Under the pieces are notes generated by a model, which saw nothing but the letters and a program-made list of their open reading frames with translations, made no database searches and was not told the DNA's origin. Of a stretch of 64,000 nt of DNA, positions 26,037-37,475 are shown piece by piece. Location of the stretch: contig NZ_FOEF01000018.1 in NCBI RefSeq assembly GCF_900110575.1, positions 62,001-126,000 on the forward strand, given 5' to 3'. Origin of the DNA: Amycolatopsis saalfeldensis. Its GTDB lineage: Bacteria; Actinomycetota; Actinomycetes; Mycobacteriales; Pseudonocardiaceae. A program made the position numbers and the translations under genes. The number at the start of each line of letters is the position of its first letter. Position 1 is the first letter of the stretch.

Positions 26037-26075
26037 AGTTGTTTCTGGAGTGGCTCGACACGGAGGAAAACGGCG

Positions 26076-28979
<2,904 letters not shown>

Positions 28980-28992
28980 CGCGGCACCTGCC

Positions 28993-29021
28993 GAAGGCCG
29001 CCCCTCCCCGGGGCGGCCTTC
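28993..29021 (+). terminator. leuS terminator
   Basis: A perfect 12-bp stem (GAAGGCCGCCCC 28993-29004, complement 29010-29021) with a 5-nt loop begins 14 nt after the leuS stop. Confidence 0.85.
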
Positions 29022-29033
29022 GCCGTCTCCGGG

Positions 29034-29232
29034 CCCCTCCTCACCTCCGCCCCTCCGCCCCTCCGCCTCTCGCCCCCTCCGTCCTCCGGCTGTCCGCCCT
29101 TCTGCACCCTCCACCCGCTCCACCCGTCCACCCGCTCACCCCTCCGTCCTGTCGACCCCTCCGTCCTGTCGGCCTTTCCGCGCCGCCGCCCGCTCAGTCT
29201 CTCCGCCCCCTCTGTCCTCTTCGGCCCTCTCC
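29034..29232 (+). repeat. long polypyrimidine tract with degenerate short repeats
   Basis: About 200 bp are overwhelmingly C and T on the plus strand, built from imperfect units such as CCCCTCCG and CCCTCCGTCCTGTCG, the latter present twice near 29139-29180. No coding frame is convincing. It sits between the leuS terminator and the paired DnaA boxes. Confidence 0.7.
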
Positions 29233-29250
29233 GCCAACGCTGCAAGCCAC

Positions 29251-29280
29251 TTGTCCACAACCACCCTCCGTTGTGGACAA
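29251..29280. promoter_or_regulatory. inverted pair of perfect DnaA boxes
   Basis: TTGTCCACAA (29251-29260) and its exact complement TTGTGGACAA (29271-29280) are separated by 10 bp. Both match the actinobacterial DnaA box TTGTCCACA, in opposite orientations. Confidence 0.7.
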
Positions 29281-29351
29281 CTACGGCTTCTGCCCCGCTT
29301 TTCCCCGTCACCGTCGGACCCCGCCGATAGACTGGGCATGGGACGCCCCCA

Positions 29352-30731
29352 GGGGTCTGTCAAACGAACGGTGTAACTCGGGTTGAAGGGGAACTACTTG
29401 CGTCCGGCGGCCAGGCGGCCGTCGAAGGCGATCTCGAACGCATTCAACGCGGGTTTCCACCGCACCGTCCAGCGTTTCCGGCCGGCGCCGGTCGGGTCCA
29501 GGCTCATGATCGCCATGTAGACGCACTTGAGCGCAGCCTGCTCATTCGGGGAGTGCCCGCGGGCCTTCACGGGGGCGGATGCAGGCGTTGACGCTCTCGA
29601 TCGCGTTGGTCGAGCAGATCACCCGCCGGATCTCCGGATCAAAGGCCAGGAACGGCACGAACTCCGCCCAAGCGTTGTCCCACAACCTGACGATGGCCGG
29701 GTATCGGGCGCCCCAGACCTCGACGAACTCCGCGAACCGCTCGCGGGCGGCGGCCTCGGTCGGCGCGGTGTAAACCGGTTTGAGTGCCCTGGCGATCGCG
29801 TCCCAGTGCTGGCGGCCTGCGTAGCGGAAACTGTTGCGCAGCAAGTGAACCACGCAAGTCTGGGTGATCGTGGCCGGCCAGACCGCGGCGATCGACTCGG
29901 GCAACCCGGTCAGCCCGTCGCAGACGACCATGAGCACGTCGGCGACGCCGCGGTTCTTGAGTTCGGTGAGCACGTGCAGCCAGTACTTGGCACCCTCGCC
30001 GCCGCCGCCGGCCCACAACCCGAGGATGTCGCGGCGGCCCTCGCAGGTCACCGCCAGGGCGACATAGATCGGCCGGTTGGCGACCTTGCCGTCGCGGATC
30101 TTGACGTGGATGGCGTCGATGAAGATCACCGGATAGACCGGGTCCAAGGGCCGGTTCTGCCACTCGACCATGCCCTCCACCACCTTGTCAGTGATCGTAG
30201 AGATCGTCTGCCGGGACACCTCGGCGCCATACACCTCGGCCAGGTGCGCGGAGATCTCCCCGGTGGTGAGGCCCTTTGCGGCCAAGGAGATCACCATCTC
30301 GTCCACGCCGCCCAGGCGTTTCTGCCGCTTGGCGACGATCTTGGGTTCGAAGCTGGCGTCCCGGTCCCGCGGCACGTCGATCTGCACCGGGCCGACGTCG
30401 GTGAGCACGGTCTTGACGCGGGTGTCGTTGCGGGAGTTGCCGGTTCCGCGGCCGGCCGGGTCGTGCTTGTCATAGCCGAGGTGGTCGGTGATCTCGCCCT
30501 CGAGCGGACTCCAGCAGCCGTTTCGTCACTGCGCCAGCACCCCGTTCTCGCCGGTCACCGCCAGCCCACCAGCCTTCGCGCGATCCACCAGCTGCGCGAC
30601 GAGCTGCTCGTCCAGGCCACCCAGCCCGGACGCGGTGTTCAAGCCCTCAGCGTTCTCCACGCCGGACATCATGTCGGTCATCAGGTGCACTTCCATGATC
30701 GGGAGTTACACCGCTCGTCTTACAGTCCCCC
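29352..30731 (-). mobile_element. decayed IS256-family insertion sequence
   Basis: Terminal inverted repeats of 28 bp (29352-29379 and 30704-30731; 24 of 28 matching; inner ends CGGTGTAACTC) bound a mutator-type transposase pseudogene. C-rich flanks give no recognisable target duplication. It is inserted between the leuS downstream region and the SDR gene. Confidence 0.88.
29394..30697 (-). pseudogene. IS256-family transposase, interrupted
   Basis: Reading from ATG 30697, an N-terminal part (MEVHLMTDMMSGVENAEGL) runs into an in-frame TGA near 30530. About 10 residues are scrambled there, consistent with two small deletions that together restore the frame. The catalytic core follows (VIFIDAIHVKIRDGKVANR with a DDE aspartate, then MVVCDGLTGLPESI, then STNAIES). 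A further frameshift near 29565-29575 separates it from the intact C-terminus (DPTGAGRKRWTVRWKPAL, ending AAGRK at 29394). Typical length would be ~420 residues, so the element is inactive without a helper copy. Confidence 0.88.
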
Positions 30732-31066
30732 CAGAGGAGGGCGGGGGCTGTGTCGGCGGGGGCTGTACTTCGGCTTTGGGCAGGCGCAGGCGACCCGGGT
30801 TCGCCCGTGAGCCGGGTTTGCGGCGGGTACTGGCGCGGCGGGCGGGCGGGCAGGTGGCGGTAGCCCCCGCAACGGTGCGGCGCGCCACCCAGCCGAGCGT
30901 CGCGGTCCAGGTAGAGGGGATCGAAGCGGCCTCGCACCGCAAGGCTCGCCCGAAGCTCGGACGCACCTCGACAACCCAAAGGCCAACGCCAAGACGGAAA
31001 GGCGCCAGTCCCGGGCCGATTCGATGGAGCTATCAGGAAAACGGCTTCAGCGAAGGAGAATTGCGG
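30732..31066. other. GC-rich intergenic stretch upstream of the SDR gene
   Basis: No supported gene: long frames on both strands here have Arg/Ala/Pro-rich junk composition. The only clear functional signal is the GAAGGAGAA ribosome site before the SDR start. The promoter was not identified. Confidence 0.5.
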
Positions 31067-31804
31067 ATGATCCTCGACGGCAAGGTGGCTCTGGTGACGG
31101 GCGGCAGCCGGGGCATCGGGGCGGCCACGGCGGTGCGGCTCGCCGAGGACGGGGCCGACGTGGTGGTCACGTATGCCGACAGCGAGCGGCTGGCGGCCGA
31201 AGTGGTCGAACGGATCAAGAGCCGAGGCCGAAGGGCGCTCGCCGTCCGGGCGGACAACGCCGACGCGGCGGCCGTGGAGGCGGCGGTGACGGCCACCGTC
31301 GCCGAGTTCGGGCGGCTCGACGTGTTGGTCAACAACGCTGGGGTGGGCTTCGTCGCGCCGCTGGAAGAGACCGCGCAGGACGACGTCGACCGGGTGCTGG
31401 CGGTGAACGTCCGCGGGGTGCTCGTCGCGTCGAAGGCCGCCGTCGCGCATCTCGGCGAGGGCGGGCGCGTGATCACGATCGGCAGCTGCGTCACCGACCG
31501 CGTGCCCGGGCCGGGGATGGTGCTGTACGCGGTGAGCAAGTCGGCCATGGTCGGGCTGACCAAGGCGCTCGCGCGCGAGCTGTCGCCCCGCGGCGTCACG
31601 GTCAACCTCGTGCACCCCGGCCCGATCGACACCGACCTGAACCCGGCGGACGGTCCGTACGCGGCCGACCAGGCGTCCTCCACCGCCGTCGGCCGTTATG
31701 GCTCAGCCGAGGAAGTCGCGGCGGCCGTCTCGTACCTGGCGGACCCGGCCAGCGCGTACGTCACCGCCGCGATCCTCTCGGTCGACGGCGGGCACGCGGC
31801 CTAG
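31067..31804 (+). CDS. SDR family oxidoreductase
   Basis: 245 residues from ATG 31067, with GAAGGAG 7-8 nt upstream. Classical short-chain dehydrogenase: cofactor motif TGGSRGIG, NNAG at ~85, catalytic Ser in ITIGSC and YxxxK in YAVSK, then HPGPIDTDLNPADG. It resembles FabG-type 3-ketoacyl reductases and many substrate-undefined SDRs. The VTYADSE segment after strand 2 suggests NADP(H). Its stop overlaps the stop of the convergent TetR gene, which may control it. Confidence 0.88.
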   Translation: MILDGKVALVTGGSRGIGAATAVRLAEDGADVVVTYADSERLAAEVVERIKSRGRRALAVRADNADAAAVEAAVTATVAEFGRLDVLVNNAGVGFVAPLEETAQDDVDRVLAVNVRGVLVASKAAVAHLGEGGRVITIGSCVTDRVPGPGMVLYAVSKSAMVGLTKALARELSPRGVTVNLVHPGPIDTDLNPADGPYAADQASSTAVGRYGSAEEVAAAVSYLADPASAYVTAAILSVDGGHAA

Positions 31805-32538
31805 CGCGCGTCGAGGCCGACGTCGCGGGCGAGGTCGGCCAGCATCGCCTCGAACAGCACGTCCGGCTTCGACACGGGGATCGGGTAGTTGCCGAACACC
31901 TCGAGCGTGACGTGCCCGTAGAGCCGCGCCCAGAACTGGATCATCAGGTAGGTCAGGCCCAGGTCCAGCTTCTCCGGCGCGATGGCCCGCCCGGACTCCG
32001 CCAGCACCGCGAGCAGCTCCCCCTGGAACGCGGTGAGGTCGTCGCGGAGCTCGGGCGGGACCACGTCGTTCGGCGGCATCACCAGGTCGTGGATCGCCAG
32101 CACCTGGCCGGCGGCGGCGAGGAAGATCCGGCCGAACGGCTCGTCGAGGCGGTGCAGCGCGCTGCCCGCGGTGGTGCCGACCCCGCCCGTCGGCGACGCG
32201 AACACCAGCGTGAACTCCTTGGTGTGCGTCAACGCCCAGCGCCGGAAGCCCTTGCAGATGGCGAACAGCTGGAGCATGCCGTCGTCGGGCAGGTCGGCGA
32301 TGTCCACGGCCAGCTCGGCCGCCAGATCGGCGCAGACGTCGAGGCGGAGGTTCTCCACCAGGTCGTCGCGGGACTCGTAGTAGCGGTAGAGAGCCGGCGC
32401 GGTGATGCCCAGCTCGCGCGCGATCGCGCGCAGGGTGACCGCGTCCGGACCGTCGTCCACCAGGAGTCTACGGGCGGTGCGGCGGATGTCCTGCTCGGTA
32501 GCCGCTCGCGCGCGGCCCCTTCGCGTGGGGCTGCTCAT
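31801..32538 (-). CDS. TetR/AcrR family transcriptional regulator
   Basis: 245 residues. An N-terminal helix-turn-helix (TLRAIARELGITAPALYRYYESRDDLVENL) is typical of the family. The ~190-residue ligand-binding domain resembles the WHG/TetR_C_13 type (FTLVFASP). Convergent with the SDR gene. The ligand is unknown. A 9-nt gap separates its start from the stop of the next minus-strand gene's frame, so the two could share regulation. Confidence 0.85.
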   Translation of the reverse strand: MSSPTRRGRARAATEQDIRRTARRLLVDDGPDAVTLRAIARELGITAPALYRYYESRDDLVENLRLDVCADLAAELAVDIADLPDDGMLQLFAICKGFRRWALTHTKEFTLVFASPTGGVGTTAGSALHRLDEPFGRIFLAAAGQVLAIHDLVMPPNDVVPPELRDDLTAFQGELLAVLAESGRAIAPEKLDLGLTYLMIQFWARLYGHVTLEVFGNYPIPVSKPDVLFEAMLADLARDVGLDAR

Positions 32539-32547
32539 CCGGACATT

Positions 32548-32958
32548 CTAGGTGCTCGGGACACCTATTTCGGTACCAACGCGGCCGGAGAGCAGTCCGG
32601 CTTGTGCCGCGGTCAGCGGCCGGAGCAGCCACATCGCGGGAACAACCATGCCCAGCGCGCAGAAGAAGTGCACGATCCACGCCCCGGTCAGCGACGGCCC
32701 GCCCCACGAAGCGCCGGCGGTGGCGTCGTCCCAGAACAGGCCGTACGTCGCGATCCGCCACACCAGGAACCAGACCACCAGGGCGAACGGCCACGCCAGC
32801 AGTGCCAGCCCGGCCGAGGCGAGGGGACGAGGGGGACCTTCACGCACGGTGGTCCCCACCAGCCGCGCGGCGAGCCGCCGTCGGACCCGAGGGCCGGCGG
32901 CGAATGCGGGCAACGCCAGCAGGGCGTAGATCGAGCGCTTCCAGTCGGAGATGGTCAT
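32548..32958 (-). CDS. small membrane protein of unknown function
   Basis: 136 residues from ATG 32958. The N-terminus is amphipathic (WKRSIYALLALPAFAAG) and may be a sensor-like motif. Two clear membrane helices follow (LALLAWPFALVVWFLVWRIA and IVHFFCALGMVVPAMWLL). I do not recognise the family. It is encoded just upstream of the TetR gene in the same direction and may form a small operon with it. Confidence 0.6.
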   Translation of the reverse strand: MTISDWKRSIYALLALPAFAAGPRVRRRLAARLVGTTVREGPPRPLASAGLALLAWPFALVVWFLVWRIATYGLFWDDATAGASWGGPSLTGAWIVHFFCALGMVVPAMWLLRPLTAAQAGLLSGRVGTEIGVPST

Positions 32959-33349
32959 GCCTTGACGGTAGGAGGCTCTGACCGGCCGAAACAGGCGGGA
33001 AGCCGCCGTCTCGGGTAGGGAAAACCGGGGGCGGCTCCGCGGGTAGCGGGGCGCCGCCGACGCCGATCACTCGGGGGGCTACGTGATCGGCGCCGGCGAC
33101 CCGATGCCCTCTCCGGTGCGCTTCCGGTCGGGGCAACGCCACTGGTCTCGAGGACAGTGACGCACCACAAGAGCGGAGCCCGTGTCAGAAGTGACGCCTG
33201 GGGGAGTTCTATCCCCCGATCGAGTGACGGGTTGTCCGCTGCTCGCCTGATTGTCGCACCCGGCGCGAGATAAGTTACAAAAACCTTCACTTTTGTGCCC
33301 GTACCGTCCTTGGCTCGCGTGACCAGGGGCTCGTGGCAGAGTGGCCGCC
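32959..33349. other. intergenic region with a 10-bp hairpin upstream of the ribokinase gene
   Basis: No gene supported. CGCCGATCAC (33061-33070) pairs perfectly with GTGATCGGCG (33083-33092). An AT-richer segment near 33252-33290 (TTGTCG, then GATAAGTTACAAAAACC) probably contains the promoter of the downstream gene. No known riboswitch was recognised. Confidence 0.45.
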
Positions 33350-34222
33350 ATGAGTTCTGCCGTTCTGGTCGTGGGATCCGCCAACGCCGACCTGGTCGTG
33401 CCGGTCGAGCGCCGTCCCGGGGGCGGCGAGACGGTGCTGGGCGGCGACACCACGCTGTCGCCCGGCGGCAAGGGCGCGAACACGGCCGCGGCGGCCGGGC
33501 GGCTGGGCGCGGACGTCGCGTTGCTGGGCGCCGTCGGCGACGACTCGTACGGCCGTCTGCTGCGTGATTCGCTCGCCGCCGCGGGCGTCGCGACCGGTCA
33601 CCTCCGCACCGTCGGGCGGCCGACCGGCATCGCCTACATCACCGTGACCCCGGACGGCGAGAACTCGATCCTCGTCTCCCCCGGCGCCAATTCCGCGCTG
33701 GAGCCCGGTGACATCACCGACGACGTCCTCGACGGCGTGCGCGTCATGGTCACCTCGCTCGAGGTGCCGTTGCCGACGGTCGAGCACGCCGTCGCGCGCG
33801 CGAGCGCGAAGGGCGTCCGCGTGCTGCTCAACCTGTCGCCCGCCGCCGAGGTTTCACGCGAAACACTGGGCGCGCTGGACGTTTTGCTCGTCAACGAGCA
33901 CGAGGCCGCGTACCTGCTCGGTACCGCGGGGGCGGACCCGCGCAAGCTGCTCGAGCTGGGACCGCGCGCGGCCGTCGTGACCCTGGGTGCGAAGGGTGCC
34001 GTGGTCGTCGAGGCGGACGGTTCGACGGAGGTCGCGTCGCCGAAGGTCGAGGCCGTCGACACCACCGGTGCCGGAGACGCCTTCGCGGGTGCGCTGGCCG
34101 CATCGCTGGCTGAGGGCGCGACGCTCGTCGACGCGGCGAAGCGGGCTGTGAAGGTCGCTGCTGTGAGCGTCACGCGACACGGCGCGCAGCCGTCGTACCC
34201 GACTCCCGACGAGCTGGAATGA
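33350..34222 (+). CDS. rbsK: ribokinase (PfkB family)
   Basis: 290 residues from ATG 33350 (MSSAVLVVG). PfkB signatures: GGKGANTAAAAGRLGA near the N-terminus and TTGAGDAFAGAL near the C-terminus, with the catalytic Asp in GAGD. It phosphorylates D-ribose or a similar sugar. No rbs transporter is adjacent. The gene contains a weak parS-like sequence (GTTTCACGCGAAAC at 33851-33864). Confidence 0.88.
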   Translation: MSSAVLVVGSANADLVVPVERRPGGGETVLGGDTTLSPGGKGANTAAAAGRLGADVALLGAVGDDSYGRLLRDSLAAAGVATGHLRTVGRPTGIAYITVTPDGENSILVSPGANSALEPGDITDDVLDGVRVMVTSLEVPLPTVEHAVARASAKGVRVLLNLSPAAEVSRETLGALDVLLVNEHEAAYLLGTAGADPRKLLELGPRAAVVTLGAKGAVVVEADGSTEVASPKVEAVDTTGAGDAFAGALAASLAEGATLVDAAKRAVKVAAVSVTRHGAQPSYPTPDELE

Positions 34223-34250
34223 CCTGCGGCGGCCCCGTGTTGTCGTTCAC

Positions 34251-34988
34251 GTGGGCGATTCGTTCGGTTCGGCCTGGTGGCGGGGGTACGCCGCCCAACT
34301 GAAGGCGATCGCGGACGCCCGGCGTCCCGACGCGCTGGCGATCATGTCGTTGTCGGAGACGCTGGCGGCGCTGGGCCGGCAGTCCGAGTCCGACGAGGGC
34401 GTGTGCGACGTCCCGCTCGAGGGCGTGGTCGGCACCGTCGCCCGCGGCGGCGACTTCGACCGTCAGTTCCGGCCGCGCAACCGCGCGTTGCGGGAGCGGT
34501 GGGAGGTGCTGGCGCGCACGTCGGCGGAGCTGCCGCCGGTGCGGCTCGTGCGGCTGGGCGACATGTACTTCGTGGAGGACGGCCACCATCGCGTCGCGCT
34601 CTCCCGCGCCCGGGGGTCGACGACGGTGCGCGCCCGGGTGCGCCGGATCTGCACCGTGGCCTGGGCGTTGCGCTGCCTGACGGTGGCGGACCTGCCGTCC
34701 AAGACCGCCGAGCGGATGTTCCTCGAACGCGTGCCTCTCGCTGACGACGTCCGCCTCGATCTCTGGCTCGACGATCCGGCTGACTGGTTCCGCCTCGCGG
34801 ACTCGGCGGAGGCCTGGGGTTTCCGGCAGACTCTGCACGGCCGCCCGCTGGCCAGCCGCGAACAACTGGCCGAGGCGTGGTGGCACGAGGAGGTGCGGCC
34901 GGTGCTGGAGCGGGTGCGCCTGCGCGGATTGTGTGCGGCACCGCGAGATATCGAGACGTATCTGAGCTATGGTCTAGACCATGTCTGA
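34251..34988 (+). CDS. ParB/sulfiredoxin-fold-like protein of unknown function
   Basis: 245 residues from GTG 34251; no ribosome site is visible. The central segment PVRLVRLGDMYFVEDGHHRVALSRA matches the core of ParB-N/Srx-like domains, where DGHHR normally binds nucleotide. The C-terminal third is helical and Trp-rich. No helix-turn-helix typical of chromosome-partitioning ParB was found. Its last 8 nt overlap the enzyme I gene, suggesting co-translation, but a functional link is not established. Confidence 0.6.
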   Translation: MGDSFGSAWWRGYAAQLKAIADARRPDALAIMSLSETLAALGRQSESDEGVCDVPLEGVVGTVARGGDFDRQFRPRNRALRERWEVLARTSAELPPVRLVRLGDMYFVEDGHHRVALSRARGSTTVRARVRRICTVAWALRCLTVADLPSKTAERMFLERVPLADDVRLDLWLDDPADWFRLADSAEAWGFRQTLHGRPLASREQLAEAWWHEEVRPVLERVRLRGLCAAPRDIETYLSYGLDHV

Positions 34989-36705
34989 GACCCTCACGGG
35001 CACCGCCGCCTCGGGCCAGCCCGCCGCGACCACCGAGTCAGCCGGAGTCACCGTGACCAACAACCCCGCCGTTTCGTCGTTGACCGGGGTCGCTGTGAGC
35101 CCGGGGCGCGCGAGTGGTCCCGTCGTGCGCGTCGCCGAGCCGCTCGGCGAGCCCGCGAGCACCCCCGCGCCGGCCGACCCGGTCGCGGAGGCCGCGCGGA
35201 TCGAGCCCGCCGCCGCCGTTGTCGCCGCCCGGCTGGAGGCGCAGGCCGAGACCGCCGAGGGCGAAGCCGCCACGATCCTCATCACCACCGCCGCGATGGC
35301 CGCCGACCCGGCACTGGCCACGCAGGCCCAACAGCTGGTGACGGCGCAGAACCTGCCCGCGGCCCGCGCCGTCTACCAGGCCGCCGAAGGGTTCGCCGAA
35401 GCGCTCGCGGCGGCGGGCGGCTACATGGCCGAGCGGGTGCGCGACGTTCGCGACGTGCGTGACCGCCTGGTCGCCGAGCTGCTCGGGATCGCCCCGCCGG
35501 GCGTGCCGGAGCTGACGTCGCCGAGCGTGCTCGTCGCCCGCGACCTGGCGCCCGCCGACACCGCGGGCCTCGACCCGGCGAAGGTGCTCGCGCTCGTCAC
35601 CGAGGAGGGCGGGCCGACCAGCCACACCGCGATCCTGGCCCGCGCGCTCGGCATCCCGGCCGTGGTCGCGGTCCGCGGGCTGCTCGCGCTGGACGCGCCG
35701 GCGCTCACCGTCGACGGGGACACCGGCCTCGTCGAGGTCGCCGACCCGGAGGCACCCGTGGTCACCGCCGTCGCCGCTGGCCCCGCGGAGTGGAACGGCA
35801 CGGGCGCGACCGCCGACGGCCACGTCGTCAAGGTGTACGGCAACGTCGGCTCACCCGCCGACGCGCAGGCCGCCGCGGACGCGGGAGCCGAGGGCGTCGG
35901 CCTGTTCCGCACGGAGTTCTGCTACCTCGACGCCTCGGCCGAGCCGACCGTCGACGAGCAGCGCCAGGCTTACACCGCGGTGCTTTCGCCGTTCCGCGGC
36001 AAGCCGGTCATCGTCCGCACGCTGGACGCCGGCGCCGACAAGCCGCTCGCCTTCCTTTCGCCGGAGGCCGAGCCGAACCCGGCGCTGGGCGTCCGCGGCC
36101 TGCGGATCGCGTTCGACCGGCCGGAGGTGCTGGACCGTCAGCTGGCGGCCATCGCCGGCGCGGCCGAGGACTCGGGCGCGGTGGTTTCCGTGATGGCCCC
36201 GATGGTCGCGACGGCGGACGAGGCGGCCTGGTTCGCCGAGCGCGCCCGCGCCGCCGGCCTCGACCGCGCGGGCGTGATGATCGAGATCCCGGCCGCGGCC
36301 CTGTCGGCGCGGGAGATCCTGGACGCCGTGGACTTCGTCTCGGTCGGCACCAACGACCTGGCCCAGTACACCTTCGCGGCCGACCGCCAGCTCGGCGCCG
36401 TGGCCAAGCTCAACGACCCCTGGCAGCCGGCGCTGCTGCGCCTGTTGAAGCTGATCGGCGACGCGGCGACGGCGACGGGCAAGCCGGCCGGCGTCTGCGG
36501 CGAGGCGGCCGGCGACCCGCGCCTGGCCCTGGTGCTGGCCGGGCTCGGCCTGACCAGCGTTTCGATGAACGCCCCGGCGATCCGGTCCGTCGGCGCGAGC
36601 CTGGCGTCCGTCACCCTGGACGACGCCCGGTCACTGGCTGCTGCGGCACTGTCCACAGGCACCCCGGCCGACGCTCGGGCCGTGGTCGCCGCCGCGCTTA
36701 AGTAA
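34981..36705 (+). CDS. ptsI: PTS phosphoenolpyruvate-protein phosphotransferase (enzyme I)
   Basis: 574 residues. Enzyme I accepts phosphate from PEP and passes it to HPr. The swivelling domain has the active-site His (about H215) in GGPTSHTAILARALGIPAV. The PEP-binding TIM barrel shows GVGLFRTEF, VIRTLDAGADKP, LGVRGLR, and SVGTNDLAQYTFAADR. GVCGEAAGDP carries the catalytic Cys. The N-terminal ~35 residues are an unusual Thr/Ala extension. No ptsH or sugar-specific component lies beside it. Overlaps the upstream gene by 8 nt. Confidence 0.94.
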   Translation: MSETLTGTAASGQPAATTESAGVTVTNNPAVSSLTGVAVSPGRASGPVVRVAEPLGEPASTPAPADPVAEAARIEPAAAVVAARLEAQAETAEGEAATILITTAAMAADPALATQAQQLVTAQNLPAARAVYQAAEGFAEALAAAGGYMAERVRDVRDVRDRLVAELLGIAPPGVPELTSPSVLVARDLAPADTAGLDPAKVLALVTEEGGPTSHTAILARALGIPAVVAVRGLLALDAPALTVDGDTGLVEVADPEAPVVTAVAAGPAEWNGTGATADGHVVKVYGNVGSPADAQAAADAGAEGVGLFRTEFCYLDASAEPTVDEQRQAYTAVLSPFRGKPVIVRTLDAGADKPLAFLSPEAEPNPALGVRGLRIAFDRPEVLDRQLAAIAGAAEDSGAVVSVMAPMVATADEAAWFAERARAAGLDRAGVMIEIPAAALSAREILDAVDFVSVGTNDLAQYTFAADRQLGAVAKLNDPWQPALLRLLKLIGDAATATGKPAGVCGEAAGDPRLALVLAGLGLTSVSMNAPAIRSVGASLASVTLDDARSLAAAALSTGTPADARAVVAAALK

Positions 36706-36714
36706 CTCCGAAAA

Positions 36715-36754
36715 GTGCCGGACCCACCCGAGGAGATGGAGGTGGGCCCGGCAC
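36715..36754. terminator. bidirectional terminator between ptsI and the DUF1707 gene
   Basis: GTGCCGG plus CCCACC (36715-36728) pair with GGTGGG plus CCGGCAC (36741-36754), with one internal mismatch and a 12-nt loop. It serves two convergent genes. Confidence 0.8.
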
Positions 36755-36764
36755 CGGACGCCGG

Positions 36765-37427
36765 TCAGCCGAAGAAGCCCCGCCTGGGGTGCCGGATGAC
36801 CAGCGAGCCTCCGTGGACCCGGCCGGTGAGGACGTACCGCGGTGTGCCGGGACGGCCGTTGCTGCCGGTTTTGTCGTCGAGGGAGCCGAACTTGATCTCG
36901 GTGATCGAGTTGTAGTCGACGGCGGCCTGGGCCGGGATGATGATCTCCACCGAGCCCCACTTCGAGTCCAGCTCGATCTCGACCACCGGCGTGGACGTGC
37001 GGGCTTCGGTGAAGTCCAGCTTCGTGCTGCCGTACTTGTTGCGCACGACCATCGCGGGCGGGACCTGCCACGGGCCGCTGCGATGCAGCGACGAGTACTT
37101 CGCGTTCAGCTCCATCCGCTGGCCCGGCGCCCACGAGCGCGTGTACGAAGGCGCGCCCGGCGCCGCGTACGGAGCCGGCGCGGCCTCCGGATGCGTGAGG
37201 CCCGGCAGGTCGGCCAGCACGGCGTTCAGCTCACCACGGGTCCGGGACGCCAGCGCGCGGTCGGTGCGCTCGGTGAACTCGTCGAGGTTGAGCATGCCGA
37301 GCCCGATGGCCTTCTGGAGCACGCCGACGACGTGCTCGCGCTCGTCGTCGGAGACCCGGATGTCGCGCGCGGTCAACGGCTTGGTCTCGGTCGCGGTCTC
37401 CGCGGCCGTTGTCTCTTCCTCACCCAT
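36765..37427 (-). CDS. DUF1707 domain protein with LiaF-like C-terminal region
   Basis: 220 residues from ATG 37427; no ribosome site precedes it, so the mRNA may be leaderless. Residues ~20-75 form a DUF1707 domain (RVSDDEREHVVGVLQKAI, then LDEFTERTDRALASRTRGEL). The C-terminal ~110 residues are beta-rich (KYGSTKLDFTEA, then SKWGSVEIIIP), like the domain of LiaF/DUF2154 proteins that respond to cell-wall stress. No membrane segment. The function is unknown. Confidence 0.75.
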   Translation of the reverse strand: MGEEETTAAETATETKPLTARDIRVSDDEREHVVGVLQKAIGLGMLNLDEFTERTDRALASRTRGELNAVLADLPGLTHPEAAPAPYAAPGAPSYTRSWAPGQRMELNAKYSSLHRSGPWQVPPAMVVRNKYGSTKLDFTEARTSTPVVEIELDSKWGSVEIIIPAQAAVDYNSITEIKFGSLDDKTGSNGRPGTPRYVLTGRVHGGSLVIRHPRRGFFG

Positions 37428-37475
37428 GGTGTTGATGGTAGAACTCGATTCCGCCAGCCAGATCGGGGAAAAACC

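Noticed and set aside
29344..30739. 8-bp target-site duplication around the IS256-like element
   Set aside because: Flanks are both C-rich but not identical at any boundary consistent with the inverted repeats.
32959..33349. Possible riboswitch (c-di-AMP type) upstream of the ribokinase gene
   Set aside because: Only a simple 10-bp hairpin is clear; the conserved core of known classes was not recognised.
34237..34256. TTCACGTG at the start of the ParB-fold-like gene as a further parS
   Set aside because: Only the central octamer matches; both outer arms disagree with the consensus.
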